A stretch of DNA of 64,000 bases from Agrocybe praecox. Taxonomy: Eukaryota > Basidiomycota > Agaricomycetes > Agaricales > Agrocybaceae. The stretch is taken from positions 2,988,501 through 3,052,500 of the forward strand of contig OZ024848.1 in the NCBI GenBank assembly GCA_964017145.1, given 5' to 3'. Below, one piece after another: positions 22,593 to 35,090 of this stretch. Made by a program: the position numbers and the translations under genes. Each line of letters opens with the position of its first letter. Position 1 is the first letter of the stretch. The notes under the pieces are model-generated. The model was not told the DNA's origin, did not search any database, and was given only the letters and a program-made list of their open reading frames with translations.

Positions 22593-23874
22593 ATGGCAAG
22601 TGCTATTGAAGCTCCAAAGAATCCCATTCATCCCTCAGTAGTCGGAGGACTTGACGCAGATTACGTCAAGTTCCACAACGAACATCTGATAAACCTCACC
22701 CCACCCCATACTTTACCTTGGGACCCCTCCATACGAAATGCTCCTGCTGTCCCGGGGTCGTCAGTGCCTTTGAAAGTGGGAAAGACCCAGGACTATGATT
22801 TGACGCATACGAAGTTTCGTGCTTTCACACCGGAGGGAGATTCCCCTGGGAATGGCTGGCCAGTGTTCATTTTCTTTCACGGAGGTAAGGTCGATATTGA
22901 AAGCTGGTTTGAGATTTGGTTTCAATCTAATTTAGGTGGCTGGACCCTGGGCAATATTGGGAGCGAGAACGCATTTTGCACTAATATGTGCGTTCGTGAG
23001 TTACTTTCCGATAAATGATTAGAGAATTAGCTCGCTTAATTACCTCCAAGATGCCAAATGTGTAGTACTCTCGGTGGACTATCGATTAGCACCTGAGCAT
23101 CCGTACCCTACAGCTGTAGAGGATGCAGTGGAGTCCTTACACTGGGTTTTACAGAACGGCGAACAAGAGCTCGGTGTAAACATCAACAGGATCGCAGTTG
23201 GTGGTTCGTCCAGGTTCGTCGCTAGTGATAGTACTTCCGGATCAGTTTGAGACATGTATTCTCCCTGATCCAGCGGTGGAAACCTTGCCACGATCCTAGC
23301 TCTCAAAGCCATAGAAGCAAACATAGCACCTTCGCTCGTCTTCCAGCTTCTGATTGTCCCAGTGACCGATAACACCGCTTCAGTAGAGGATTCATGGAAG
23401 GAAAATGCTTTGACACCCTGGCTTTCGCCCGCCAGAATGATGTGGTTCCGCAACAACTACCTTCCTAACAAGGAAGACTGGACGAAATGGGACGCGTCGC
23501 CCCTATTTGCGCCTGATAATCTGGTGACTCGACTCCCAAAGGCGTGGATCGCGGTCTGCGAGAGGGATATTTTGAAGGAAGAGGGACTACAGTATGGTCA
23601 GAAGCTGATCAAAGCAGGCGTTGAAGTCGAGATCGAGGTGTACAAAGGGGCTCCCCACCCGATTATGGCTATGGACGGTGCGTTTTCTGTGTCATTTCTT
23701 CCATAACCTAGACATCATACAATATTTGCTACCTGAATGATATATAGGGTAAGTAAAAAGCACACTCGCAGAGAGGATATCAAAGCTTACTTACACAATA
23801 GTGCACTTCCAATTGGGAAGAAGATGGTCGCTGACGCGGCGAGAGCATTGTCCAAAGCGTTCTCCACATCGTAA
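22593..23874 (+). CDS. Alpha/beta hydrolase, HSL-type esterase
   Basis: Exons 22593-22884, 22936-22995, 23051-23213, 23274-23677, 23748 (one nucleotide) and 23802-23874 give about 330 residues. The oxyanion motif HGGGW, the VDYRLAPEHPYP segment, the nucleophile serine in GGSSSGGN, the aspartate in ERDIL and the histidine in APHPIM together identify a hormone-sensitive-lipase-type carboxylesterase. The usual elbow GDSAGG has lost its Asp (GGSSSGG), though the G-x-S-x-G core holds. There is no signal peptide, so it is probably intracellular. The last two introns (23678-23747 and 23749-23801) are separated by a single G. That G is needed to read the codon GGT and enter the ALPIGKKM tail in frame. 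Substrate unknown. Confidence 0.82.
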
Positions 23875-24437
23875 GACAAGAATGACGATGTCAACCATAA
23901 TGCATAAGCATAAACAAATGGCATATGTATTTATTTTTGAAGGATTTTGAAACGAGACAAAAGGTCAAGGCATGCATGTACATATGTAGGCATATAGGTG
24001 GAAAGTTATATGAAACAATTAAATGGAATGGTATCGTGGATATGGTTGAAGAAATATGTAAACAAGATATGTTGACCGAAATTGAAGGGGGCAAAATATA
24101 AAGGGAAAAAAAGAGAAGAAAAGCGAAGACGAGACGAGGCGAGGAATCAGAGCAGTTGCAAAACAAGATCGTATGTAAATAAGCGATAATTAATTAACAC
24201 GAGAAAATGGATAAAATTGAACAGGTATGGATGGCGTCTATGTTGTTGATTGGATTGATTGCACGAGAGATTCCGATTGAGACTTTGGATGTTGATATCA
24301 AAATGTTGAGAGAGGCGAAAGCGATGAGGAGACAGAGAGACAGATGGAAGCAAAAAGATGGGAGGAAGAGACAGAGACAGACAGACAGAGACAGATAGAG
24401 AATAAAAGGAAACAAAACAAATATTGGAATCGTAAGA
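23875..24437. other. Convergent 3' region with GACA microsatellite
   Basis: 3' flanks of the esterase and of the next gene (-). It is purine-rich on the plus strand. A GACA/GACAGA simple repeat lies at about 24368-24398. No coding sequence seen. Confidence 0.55.
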
Positions 24438-25589
24438 TCAAAGATCGTTCCATTTTCCAAGGAGGTCGTTCAAGATACGAGCAACGGTGCCGGCACCTTC
24501 TCGCACCTTCTCCCGTTCGTAGAGACTAACGATGAGAGCCAAGTATTTGCTGTCGAAGCGGTCAGGGTGCCATCTTTTGATGAGCTCCTTGAGCCGTTCT
24601 TTGACGACTGCGCGGTCATGACGAGCTTTGAGAGGGGCAAAGATATATTGGACGACCGCTTCCAGTGTTAATTCTTCCTTTCGCATGGGGCTGGAGAAGC
24701 TCAACACGGGCCAAGGGAAGTCCGTCCATTCGAGATGAGGGAGAGACAAAATCCATGTCCACTGTTGTTCATGGAAAGTCATAAGGTTGGCGACATCTTC
24801 ATCGCTCATAGGGATCGCAATATCGGGTTTCGCAGGTTTGTCGAAGTCTTCAGAGACGGACGTAGTCGATGAGGAAGAGCTCATGGACTCGCCCCAGTTG
24901 CTCCATTGTTTTTCAAGTTTCTTGCGTGACATAATTGCATCCGCGCGTTTGCGGTATTCTTCTTGTTGCTTTTCGCGTTTTTCTGCACGAAGGCGAGCTT
25001 CTATGTCCACGGGAGATTCGACGGAACGGACGCTAACTGGTGAGGGGGAGAAACTGGAATATAAACCAGACGCGGGGCTGCTGAACACGTCTGTGATGGG
25101 TGTCTGGGGAAGAGATTGAAGAGATTGGGTATCAAAAAGAGCTTGGGAGGAAGAACCCTCCTGGAATGAGGAACTTTGGTATTCTGGTGTTTTCGCGACG
25201 AGGGGAGAGGAAGGGTTGCTTCGAATTTGCTTCAAAATACTGATTTGCTCTTCTATAAGAGCCTGGGTAATGTTTTGGGGGTCATCCCAAGAAGTTTCTC
25301 TGCTCCATTTCCTCTCCTGTTCTCCACGTTCAATCTCGGCTTGAATTTCTTGTTCAGCTAATTGCTTCAAATTCCTAACCTCCACCTGGTAGTCTTCTTC
25401 CAATTTATGCCGGATTTCTGGGGTTGCGAATAGAGCTTGGGCGAAGTTCTTTTTGTGTGTGACGTATGCTTCTTGAAGCAAGCCGTCTAGATTTTTCTTG
25501 ATGCGTTCACGTATCTGAGTTTGCCAGACGGTGTTAATGTCAGACTCGATCGGGGCTGCAGGAGGTGGCATGGCGAGATTTGCGTTCAT
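24438..25589 (-). CDS. HPD-motif (J-like) protein, NFKBIL1-like
   Basis: An intronless frame of 383 residues. The N-terminal half is charged and probably helical (QIRERIKKNLDGLLQEAY and later blocks). The middle is Ser/Pro-rich and disordered. A strongly charged stretch near residues 195-240 is probably a coiled coil. The C-terminal 60 residues contain KRWHPDRF near residue 340 and a following helix with VARILNDLL. An isolated HPD-containing C-terminal segment without a full J domain is what I recall from NFKBIL1-type proteins and their fungal relatives. Whether it works with Hsp70 is unknown. The start is the first ATG, preceded by an AT-rich leader. Confidence 0.6.
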   Translation of the reverse strand: MNANLAMPPPAAPIESDINTVWQTQIRERIKKNLDGLLQEAYVTHKKNFAQALFATPEIRHKLEEDYQVEVRNLKQLAEQEIQAEIERGEQERKWSRETSWDDPQNITQALIEEQISILKQIRSNPSSPLVAKTPEYQSSSFQEGSSSQALFDTQSLQSLPQTPITDVFSSPASGLYSSFSPSPVSVRSVESPVDIEARLRAEKREKQQEEYRKRADAIMSRKKLEKQWSNWGESMSSSSSTTSVSEDFDKPAKPDIAIPMSDEDVANLMTFHEQQWTWILSLPHLEWTDFPWPVLSFSSPMRKEELTLEAVVQYIFAPLKARHDRAVVKERLKELIKRWHPDRFDSKYLALIVSLYEREKVREGAGTVARILNDLLGKWNDL

Positions 25590-26982
25590 GATAGATGAGT
25601 AGAATAGGTTCTAAAGTTGAGCCTCAGTTAGATGGCTCAAAATTTAGTGAGGGACGTTCAGTGGCACGCACAATTTTTGGTGTTCCGTCGAAAATAAAGG
25701 AATAAATTAGCAGATTTCTGCGTTTCTGCGTTAGAAAGATTTACAATCTGTTTTATAGCAGAATTTAAAGAACAAGACTCACTTTTAAAGTTTTATACAC
25801 AAATCCGCATAACAAAGAAGAAAGAGAAAGAAAGAAAGAGGTGGGTATTGCGTATGCCGAGTCATGGTCGCTTGAAGTTGGGCGCTAGGGTTTTTCTGTT
25901 TGCTCATGATTGTAACGGAGGACGATGGCTCCGCCGTCACTCCGGTGGCGGGTGCCATGCTTGTGATTGGCCCTTTCGGACTTTCCTCGATGTGAAACGT
26001 GTTGCACAGGTTGACTGTTACTATCTAGCATCCACCACTAGCCTCTTTTGAATCTATCTAACCTTTCGTGATGGCGATTTATTGGCTCTTCTGGTCTCCC
26101 TGATATTCTCTGGCCTCTTTCGCGGTTTACTGTCTCAAAAGTCCGTGAACGTATCGCTGTTCAGTTTAACCGGGGTTCGTTCCCTTTACAGCATGGTTTT
26201 CCCGACGCTGCGTACACGCAGCGCGTGTTTCGACGTCTAAGTAAAGGTAACATCGTTAAAACACGCACTTGCCCTTTGCCCAAGCTCCATAGTCCGGGAC
26301 TCCAGGTGCGTCTATCACATGGATTTTTTTGGATTCAACGGTTTAAACTGAGCGCCATGTTGCCGTAGGTACAGAGGCACTCATGACAAGCCTCGGGTGA
26401 GAAATCTTGCTTGAAGTGCGCCCATTTAGTCCTACGTACTGAAACACGGGTTTTGACGCATATATACGCACATCCCACACAAAATTGGCAACTGGGTCCC
26501 ATCCTTATGGATGACACACATCTCAGCGTCGTACCCAGAATTTTGTCGACCAGGCGACCAAAGTTCAACTTCAAGATCTCCCGCTTTGCGGCTTGGGAAT
26601 GAGATAAAGAAAAGAAACGCATGTGCGCATACTCTATTCATAAACTTGAAGAGATGTGTATGCAGGTGAAATATCTGTTTAGAATGTCCACACCTAATCC
26701 TACTTACCGAAACTTAATATTTATTGGATTAAGAGCGCTTAATTCAATACGATCTGTCCAGCAGTATACCCTTAGACTCTGTTGATCAGGGCGAACGAAT
26801 GTTGGCATCAGTATTCGAAGGGTCGTGCACTCAGAATATGACAGAATCACAGTTAAATGTCTGATCGTTGAGCGAAAGCGACGCGAAATCACTATCTTCA
26901 CCCGAATCGGAAGATGCATACATGATTTCCGAGCCTTCATTATTCAAATATCATCTTATCTTTGAACCAGGCCTACAATTCC
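25590..26982. other. Gene-poor region left of the gap
   Basis: Promoter side of the preceding minus-strand gene, then anonymous sequence. Frames of up to 95 codons exist on both strands but lack splice context, known motifs or coherent composition. Confidence 0.4.
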
Positions 26983-27182
26983 NNNNNNNNNNNNNNNNNN
27001 NNNNNNNNNNNNNNNNNNNNNNNNNNNNNNNNNNNNNNNNNNNNNNNNNNNNNNNNNNNNNNNNNNNNNNNNNNNNNNNNNNNNNNNNNNNNNNNNNNNN
27101 NNNNNNNNNNNNNNNNNNNNNNNNNNNNNNNNNNNNNNNNNNNNNNNNNNNNNNNNNNNNNNNNNNNNNNNNNNNNNNNNNN
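26983..27182. other. Assembly gap of exactly 200 N
   Basis: The 16 bases ccaggcctacaattcc occur immediately before and immediately after the Ns. Identical contig ends suggest that the contigs overlap and that the 200-N size is a placeholder. Confidence 0.9.
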
Positions 27183-30100
27183 CCAGGCCTACAATTCCGC
27201 AACAAATCTTTTGGGCGCCTTTTTTGGTCTACAGAGCCTCATGTATTGGAGGATTTGGGCACATTCTCCAGAAACCCGAAGCTTTTATTCGGCCTGTGCC
27301 CTCTTACTTTCTCAAAAGTGAAAGTATGTCTCTGAGCCCTAATCGTCTCCGAACTTCTATCAGATGTGTCTGTCTTTTGTCAAAATGGCTCAGTCGATTG
27401 CGCTGAAATTTCTCAATTTTATCTGGGTGGCTTCTTGGTGATCATCGTACTTTTTAGGGTCACAATGCGAGTTATATTTCTGACGATGAAATACTAAAGA
27501 ACATTTAGTCACGCGAATCCTTTCAACCTCGAAATATGCTCAATTGTTTCCAATTCCAATGTTCCAGGAGGCGGAAGACTGCCATGAAGCGCACGCTACA
27601 CGCGCATACTTATTGGTGGCGCCCGGCCGCCAGTTCTATGGTTTATCTTATCGTCGCCGCGGTGCTCGGCCTTCACTAGTCACATTGCCTGCGTACGTGC
27701 ACCTTATATTGTTTCAAACTATCATTCATCAAGCGGCACCTTCACCTTTTATTGCAGCGAACTCCTCTCCTCTTCTCTCTTCTCCACGAGAATAGGCAGA
27801 CATTCGGCTACTACCTGTATTCGTATATACGACGAAACCCTATGGCCGAGCACCGGAGCATGTTCAGCTTCTGATATGTTCTTTCTATGAAGAATACGCC
27901 ACCCTCGGATGCATTGTTCAAGGCCGAAGTCATACAATACGAGTTCCTCTAGTTATATGCATGCCCCGAGTGGTTTAACCCATCTGCAGGTTGGTGGACT
28001 TAGACGCCCTCTTAACATAAATGGTGAGGTTGACTAGCGCTGATCACATATTCACGTAGGTCTCGACTCTCGGAGCGTCACGCGCACTATGTACGCAGAG
28101 CGGAAGATGAGGGACGATGACGTTTGGCTGTGGGGAAATGCGGGGAAGATTATTAGTTGGTGGGAGTGGGTATATGGTTCGTCCTATATCATGTGGTACA
28201 AATTCTACGGAGAGTCTTAGGCCAATACAGTAAGTCTCTGTTCCACGTACTTCTGTCACTGACTGACAGTTTACAGATCTGAAATAGATGGATGTCCTAA
28301 TATGATTAAAGTGATTTATTCATAGAGACTTAATTCTATTCTTTTTTTGACAAGCGTAATTAATTTATCCTTCGGCCTTCCTGAAGGTGAGTCTCTCGGG
28401 AAATTACCCTTATATGTTGTTTACCGTTGCAATTCTGCGTTGAGAAGGCCGAGTACGAAGAAAGAACTCCAGGTAGTCATCACCATCGAAACGGATGAGA
28501 ACTCCAAGACGCTTTTTCTTAGGTTGATACTTATCAACATATCAAGACACCTTATGCTTGGCCTTTAGAGTATTCTGCTTGAGGTTCGTTTTGACGCGAA
28601 TATCGTGGATTTCGACTACGGTCCGTCGTTGGTCTGGATTCGGAAAATTGGGAACGGAGATAGCAATCTATGTACATACGGCCTATTATCTGCGATTTCG
28701 GCCTTCAAGCGCTTCAAGAATTTCGACAACTAAACCATTAAAAAGAAGAAAAAAAGTCGGACGGAAAAAAATTGCAGGATCTAGTGCTGCAAGCTTGACG
28801 CGTTGCTAGTAAGTATCACCTGAAGGCCGAAGCAACGTGGAGCATTGGCGAAGGCGATGCTTCTGCAGGTTGGTTCTTTTTTTGATGTTTTTTAAACTGC
28901 TACGCATTTAAGCGATTTTTAGATCCTCTTTTATGTTTTCGCGGAAAAAGGAATAACATAACTGATGTCATTTTCTGTGTGTAATGCAGTCAGTGTGTCC
29001 CGCGGGGTATTTTCCAATCTGCATGGGGGAAGAATATTGAAAGCTTGCATTTTAAGTGTGTTTTCTCTGCCTCTAGTGAGCTGTGAGCAATGATCTGCTC
29101 TGCTGATCTTTGCTTTGTAGTGCTTTAGGAAATGATGTATGGAGCGAGAAAATTATTCGTGACACTTGTCAGTTGGTCCATTAATACCAGTATCGGTATT
29201 GCTGGGACACGGAGTAGGATCTAGATTGCTTCCAAATTGATTTTGGGAGTTACAAGCCCAGGTGCCACATGTAAGTCAGTCATGACGCGGACGGAGAGGG
29301 GAAAGGAGGAACGAACATTGTCTGATCGATTTTTATTCTGTCAATGACAGAATACAATTCCTGTTTGAAAGCTTTCAGCATTGGATATTTCATTGCATGA
29401 AGATAATCGTGGTTCGGCCTCAACCCGAGGGTCCGGTTATAAGTCCTCATCAATCATCAAGAGAAGAAACGAAATCAAAAATGACATTTGTTAAGCTCGG
29501 CAGCGCAATACCTGTAAATGGGTACCTTTTTTCTCTGAGTTTCTTTTTCCCCTTTGCCGGCGGTGACCTAAAATAAAAACATTTCGTTGCTCTATTTACC
29601 AATTCCGTATTGGCAGAAGTAACCACGGCCACGGCCACCGACCCAGCGCTAGCTTCCCTCGCCAGCCCAAAGCCTTCCGTTCCCTTTAGGTTTGTTTGTT
29701 ATTTTTCGCGTACGGGGGAGCGATCAAATCGCGCAACGAGGCATCCGCGTACGACTTGTGCGTTGAAGTACGGCCATGATTGAACATTTGCAGAAGAGCA
29801 GCTATACTATGTCCTGCACACGCAGGTCAGATAGCGGTGCTGCGGCGGCAGTCAACAGGACGACGGTGGTTGTACCCATCGGGGAACCGAGCTGCATTTG
29901 CCAGGAACATACTCAATGGAACTTCTAGTCTCCAAAAAACGGGCAGAGCAATGCAGGAGCGAAAGGCCATCGGGGATGCTTGAGAATCGGAGAGTACAAA
30001 GACGCGTTTGGTAATACTAGAGCTTAGGCTTGTGAGGCAAATTTTGTCGTCTGCTGAAGGTCGGTCTAGCATTCTTCTAGCTGGAAGGAATACTCGGAGG

Positions 30101-30526
30101 GTCTTGTGGTCAAGTGATACCGGCAGTGTCCGGCAGTGGTTAGCACGCCAACATAGGTTCCCAGGCGAGGCCCCGCCACTTCTTGCTCACGCCAGTCTCG
30201 GAGAAATACGCCTCCGACCCATGAGGTTTTCTGAAAAAGAGATGTTTTTTTTTCTGTGGAAGAGAAAGGAGGTGATGCTTGTATGTTATCATTGGCTTTC
30301 CACGGTTCAAGGTCCCGCTTAACGTTACATTTCCCAGCGGTTTCTGGATGATTGACAGGCGTTGATATGATGGCTTCTTAAATATGATCGATCTTATTAT
30401 ATTTATATAAGAATACGCTCCGACGAGTACGAAACTGGAACGTCGCCCTTTTGTTCCTTACGTCCCTCTCGTGCTCTCTTTATCACTTACCACCACTACC
30501 ACCGCCGTATCTTTTTTTTCCACACC
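27183..30526. other. Gene-poor region with coding-like fragments
   Basis: No gene recognised. On the plus strand, 28569-28737 reads as coherent protein (VRFDANIVDFDYGPSLVW and onward to a stop) after a ttag acceptor, but no upstream exon joins it in phase. A small Trp-rich ORF (28089-28220, 43 residues) is also present. The last 150 bases form the promoter of the FAD monooxygenase. Confidence 0.35.
30396..30410 (+). promoter_or_regulatory. TATA-like region of the FAD monooxygenase
   Basis: The stretch tatatttatataag lies about 120 bases upstream of the ATG at 30527 and is followed by a CT/CA-rich leader (accaccactaccaccgcc). Motif and distance only. Confidence 0.4.
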
Positions 30527-32665
30527 ATGCCTGTTGACAAAATGAACCATCAAGATAAAGCTGCCATTCATCTCAAGATTGTTGTTATTGGAGGAAGTGT
30601 CGCCGGTGAGAACTTTTTTATAGGTCCGCCATCCATCATCAGTCTCATCCTTTGATGATGTGCTGGGCTCAGGACTTGCTACCGCCTATGCTTTGAAGAG
30701 AGCCGGCCACGATGTCCTTGTGATAGAGCAGAGCAATGGAAAATCACAAGTCAGTTACCCCCAATTCCTTTATTTCCATCCCCGATCTTATTCCCAATTT
30801 CGCAGGCCCTTGGAGGAGTGCAGTGAGTCAAAAGGATCCTTCTACTTGGACAACCTTCTTATCCAAACTCGGTCTAGATCACCTCCAAATATGACGAGAA
30901 TACTGTACAGATGGGGTCTGCAACCTCTGCTGGACCGAGTGGCACACAAGTGCAAAACGATGGTGTTCCGAAAGGGTGGGTCTCCCTCGCACGACTTGAA
31001 ATGGATGGTATTGATCATTGCTCGTACACCTCTCTTCTTCTACCTAGGTTCAACAGGGGAGCATATCGGCGCCATCAACTTTGACAAGGACTTTCTGCTG
31101 GATCTTGTAGCTGATTTCCTACTAATACAGGTGCGTATTCCTTGGCCTTTATTATCTCCCTAATTTCCACTTACGTCCGTACGTCCTTCCATATCTCAGG
31201 ACCAAGAACTGAAAGACCTGCTGCTGCAACTTGCGTCCGATGAAGGCGTCGATATTTCATATTCCACAGCGGTAGCCAGCGTTCACACCTCACCCGATTC
31301 GGCTACCGTCAGCCTGGACAACGGAGAAACACTGAGCGCAGATTTCATCGTGTGCGCCGATGGCTTCGATAGTCCATTCCGACCATTAGTTACAACATCC
31401 GACATAGACGATAGCAAGGAGACGAAGAAGCACCTTGCAATAACATATATTCTTCCAGTTGATCTGATCAATCAGGACGAAGAGCTAAGACCACTAATGA
31501 ACCCATCGCTTGTGGGTACCACTTTTCTTCTCCACTTTTTCTCATGATGTTGTATGTGTAAAGTGGCGTTTTTCTTATCTTTCGCACTTTCTAGTGGCTA
31601 CTATGGATTGGTTCAGGATACATCTTCCACGCGAATTTCATTGTGAGTAGTTTGCTTGTGCCCCAGTTCCAGCACATCATCAAAATGCAATCGGCTAACA
31701 ATTGTTCTCGCAGAATGGGGGTAAAGATCTAAGTGCGACCATGACTCTCGACTGGCACCGGGACATTCAACCCGGGGACGAGGAATGGTCTGACCGCCCT
31801 CTGGACTCGTACGGGTTGGATTTTAGTGGAATCGAGCCTCGGTATGCCATTGATTTCTTCTTTCCCTCATTTGAACATATCGGATGGGATATTGACCTAT
31901 CGATGATTGGGTTCCAGTGTTCAAAAATTCCTCCAACTAACGCAAAATGTGACCGGCCGAGTCTTCGTTTCGAGGGAGCCCTCAGAGGATCTCGTGTGTG
32001 AAAATTCAAAGCTTGTACTCGTGGGAGATGCGGCGCACCCTATGCTAGTAAGCCAATCATTTGTTCTGCCATCCTTTTGGCCGCCGCTTTCTATTCATGG
32101 AGACTAACGATATATGTTTTTTTCCTCCCCCTTTTTTTTTTCTCTTTCTGCTTCTTTTGCCTTCCTTCTATTTTTCCCATAGCCTGGTGGTAACCATCAT
32201 ACGGCTATGATATTCGAAGACGCAGAGACACTCCGATGCCTATTTTCACGTATCCGATCAAAAGCACAGATTTCGCACTTCCTTACCGCATACGAAGAGA
32301 TCCGCCTACCTCGCGCAACCTTTGCGATGGAGTACGATTACGGTTTCCACGCCATGATGAAGCTACCCGATGGACCAGCACAAGATCAAAGGAACGCCAG
32401 TTTGAGCGAATCGATGGTGCACGGAGACTGGGACCACATGGACGAGACGCTTTTCCGTTCGGTATGGGGAACGGAGCTGGAACTGTATACACACGACGCA
32501 GCGGACAAGGTGGAGGATTGGTGGACGCAATGGGGTGCGATGATCACGAAGAGGCGGGACGATAAACGACAGCTTGTAGAGAACATCCACAGGACACCCA
32601 GCCCGCAAGTCACGACGTCGATCCCAGGCCTGCACCGGGTGTCATTCTCGGAGGTGCATCCGTGA
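30527..32665 (+). CDS. FAD-dependent monooxygenase (salicylate hydroxylase / PHBH-like fold)
   Basis: A multi-exon gene for roughly 485 residues, with exon 1 at 30527-30605. The N-terminal dinucleotide-binding motif GGSVAGLATAYALKRAG is split by the first intron (phase 1), followed by the VIEQ end of strand 2. Then come PPNMTRILYRWGL, typical of fungal aromatic hydroxylases, the NADH/FAD-associated IVCADGFDS motif, and the second FAD motif LVGDAAHPML followed by PGGNHHTAMIFEDA. These enzymes hydroxylate aromatic or polyketide-like substrates using NAD(P)H and oxygen. The C-terminal 100 residues are less conserved. There is no signal or membrane anchor. The start is the first ATG, but an in-frame ATG five codons later is possible. 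No biosynthetic cluster is visible around it, so catabolism of phenolics is the more likely role (inference). Confidence 0.85.
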
Positions 32666-35090
32666 ACGGGAGACAGCCTCCGTGTTGTCTCTTAGTTCAT
32701 AAATTTTTGTGACGTGGAGTTTCGACGACGGAGACGGGCGATCAGTAAGGCAGATTTTGTCACACTCATCTGCCAGAAGGAATGAAGGAGCGAGGTTTAA
32801 TGGCTGGATGGCTGTGGACAAGTTGACATTGACGATGACACAAAGTTTTTTCTATTCCTCTTTCACTGCCTCAACCCCCCTTTTCCTCGAATCACTGCGT
32901 GTTTCCGAGAGTTTGCCTCCTTTTCCTCTTCGATCCACGGCGAAAATTTTGATTATAATTCTCAATGGTGGATTTTCTTTCCTCCTTTCTATTCCATTTC
33001 ACGATATCTTGACGAATTGCTAGATCTTATGTTTCCGTGTTTTCCCATGCTCTATGTACTTCGTTTCTTTCTCTCTCTCTTCCTCTTCCCCATCTCATCT
33101 TCGTCATGTCTTGTCTTTATTGCTATTAGGCTACTACTACCTCACTCTCACCAAATTACCCCTGATGTTTTCTCTCTCATAGCAATTGTGTAGAAAACGG
33201 TACTGCGATATTGTAGAAATTTGTGTAAACAAAGTCACACGCACACACAACACAATCTAGTCGAATACCCCATGCATGTAATAAAACATAATTTTTGTAT
33301 CATTTTTTGGTTCCAACATATACATGTATATATGTACATACTACGTGCTTATTATGTGGGCGTTTTTTTTTTCGTCTCGACTTCGTTGTAATCTGCTACA
33401 TCCTGAGAGTCCGGAGTAAATGGCTTTTTGATGTTAAGACAAAAAAGCACTGGGGAACTTCGTGGACAGTCCTGGACCTTCTTTTTTCTTCTTTTTCTTC
33501 CGTGCCATCTATCGGACATCTGATCGTAGGATCATTGATTGTATCAGGAGGAAGGAGATTTCCCGAGAACCAGGCTAGGCTGTCCACTGATGATGATGAT
33601 TATGATGATTTGCTGTTCCGAGCAAGGCCAAAAATAAGTGTACACGATTTCGATAAGAAATTAGATATATTGGAAAGTCAAAACATCTAATCTGAACCCG
33701 GACAGGCAATGATGGAGGATGCAGGATATAATGTCGTATAGAAGAAGAGCCATTAAGCTCACGTAAATTAGTATAGCATTTTAATATCTGTTAGGAGAGA
33801 GGAATACATTTCCTCGATCCCTCCCCAAGTTCCAAATCATAAAGAAGTCAAAGTTGTCGCGTCGCGTCGCGTCCTTGTCTGATTTACATTACGTGTTATG
33901 ATTTGCACTCACTGGAGTTTGAAGGTGCCAACTGCCAGCTCAGAGTTAAAGGGAAACCGCTATGGCCGCTTTGTCGAAAATTTTCAGCCAACTTGATCCC
34001 TCCCACCAGACGTTGAAACGTCATTTTGGTAGTTTCGGGGGAGGAGTCGTGTTTCATGTCTATGTTTTATGTTATTCTTGGTTTAATTTCTGGGTTAGAT
34101 GGCGAGGCAAATTGAAAATAGAAAGAGGAAACAGGACCTTAAAAATAAACTGTGATAGAGTATATTAATTAGTATGGCTATAGGTAGTTGTGATGAGTTG
34201 ATACAATCATATGAAAACAGATCCGGTACGAGGGAAAAGAGAAGATAAATAGTGGAGCGCGAAACATTTGACATGTTCTTGGGACACAAGCCCAAAGGCG
34301 AGAGACGATGCCGTAATTCGCCGCTATGGGATCCGAAGTAAAAAAAACAAACAAATTAGGCATGAAACGTGCGCGAAAATTCGGACTGCAATAAAAGAAA
34401 AAAAAGAGAAAAAAAGGAATCGATGCGCGTCGTACGAGACTTCCGTAAGAGGTGAGGCCGATCAAGATATAAAATAAAATAAAAGGCATTGGGAGCTTCT
34501 GATAAGCTCGACAAAGAGATAATATATGATATGATGTTCAAAATTGAGCCCGATCGATGGAAGATAGGCCCGGATTGGATTGCAAGATTGGCATGCACAA
34601 AGGGCTTCTGGTTGAAATGAAGAGCAAGCTTCGAGTATAATGGGAAATGAAGAAAGGAATGCGTAGAACCATAAGACTCTGATAACGAAGAAAGACATGC
34701 AAAGTAGACGGGACTCAAAGGCGGCATGCATATACAGCAGCGAGATTGCCACGATGCCGAGGTTATTGTTCTGGTGTTGGAAAATGAAATTTCCGAGAAG
34801 GCGATGGACCGGGGGCAAGGAAAATCCGTCAATTCGGATGCCTTGTGTCAACAGCACGGCTCGTTTGATTCGGAAGGACAAGAAAGAAAAACTGTCCTCA
34901 CGGTACGATGAAGTTCGGCGAGAAGGACGGGGAAAGACATCTAGGCAAAATCATTGTGCGCGTGTATTCCAAGGGGCGATAGGGGTATGTAATTTGTTCG
35001 GTCACCTATATATAAATGGCGCTCAGTAGATATTTAATAGTGAAGAACCAAGGAAAATTGGAAACAATCATACAATGGACGTACATAGGT
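32666..35090. other. Convergent intergenic region
   Basis: About 2.4 kb between the FAD monooxygenase stop and the DUF2461 gene stop. It has AT-rich and pyrimidine-rich low-complexity stretches. A 131-codon plus-strand frame at 33295-33690 ends in an acidic run but has a mixed, unprotein-like first half. No gene supported. Confidence 0.45.

Noticed and set aside
24330..24400. GACA-rich stretch considered as a CRISPR-like or regulatory array
   Set aside because: Simple microsatellite without spacers; the genome is a nuclear fungal one.
26868..27335. Open frames running through the N gap
   Set aside because: They exist only because Ns contain no stop codons. The flanking residues show no protein family.
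30100..30200. A-box-like cggcagtggttagcacgcc considered as a tRNA
   Set aside because: No B box at the proper distance and no acceptor stem pairing.
33295..33690. 131-codon plus-strand ORF
   Set aside because: It starts in AT-rich low-complexity sequence and its two halves differ sharply in composition; not convincing as protein.
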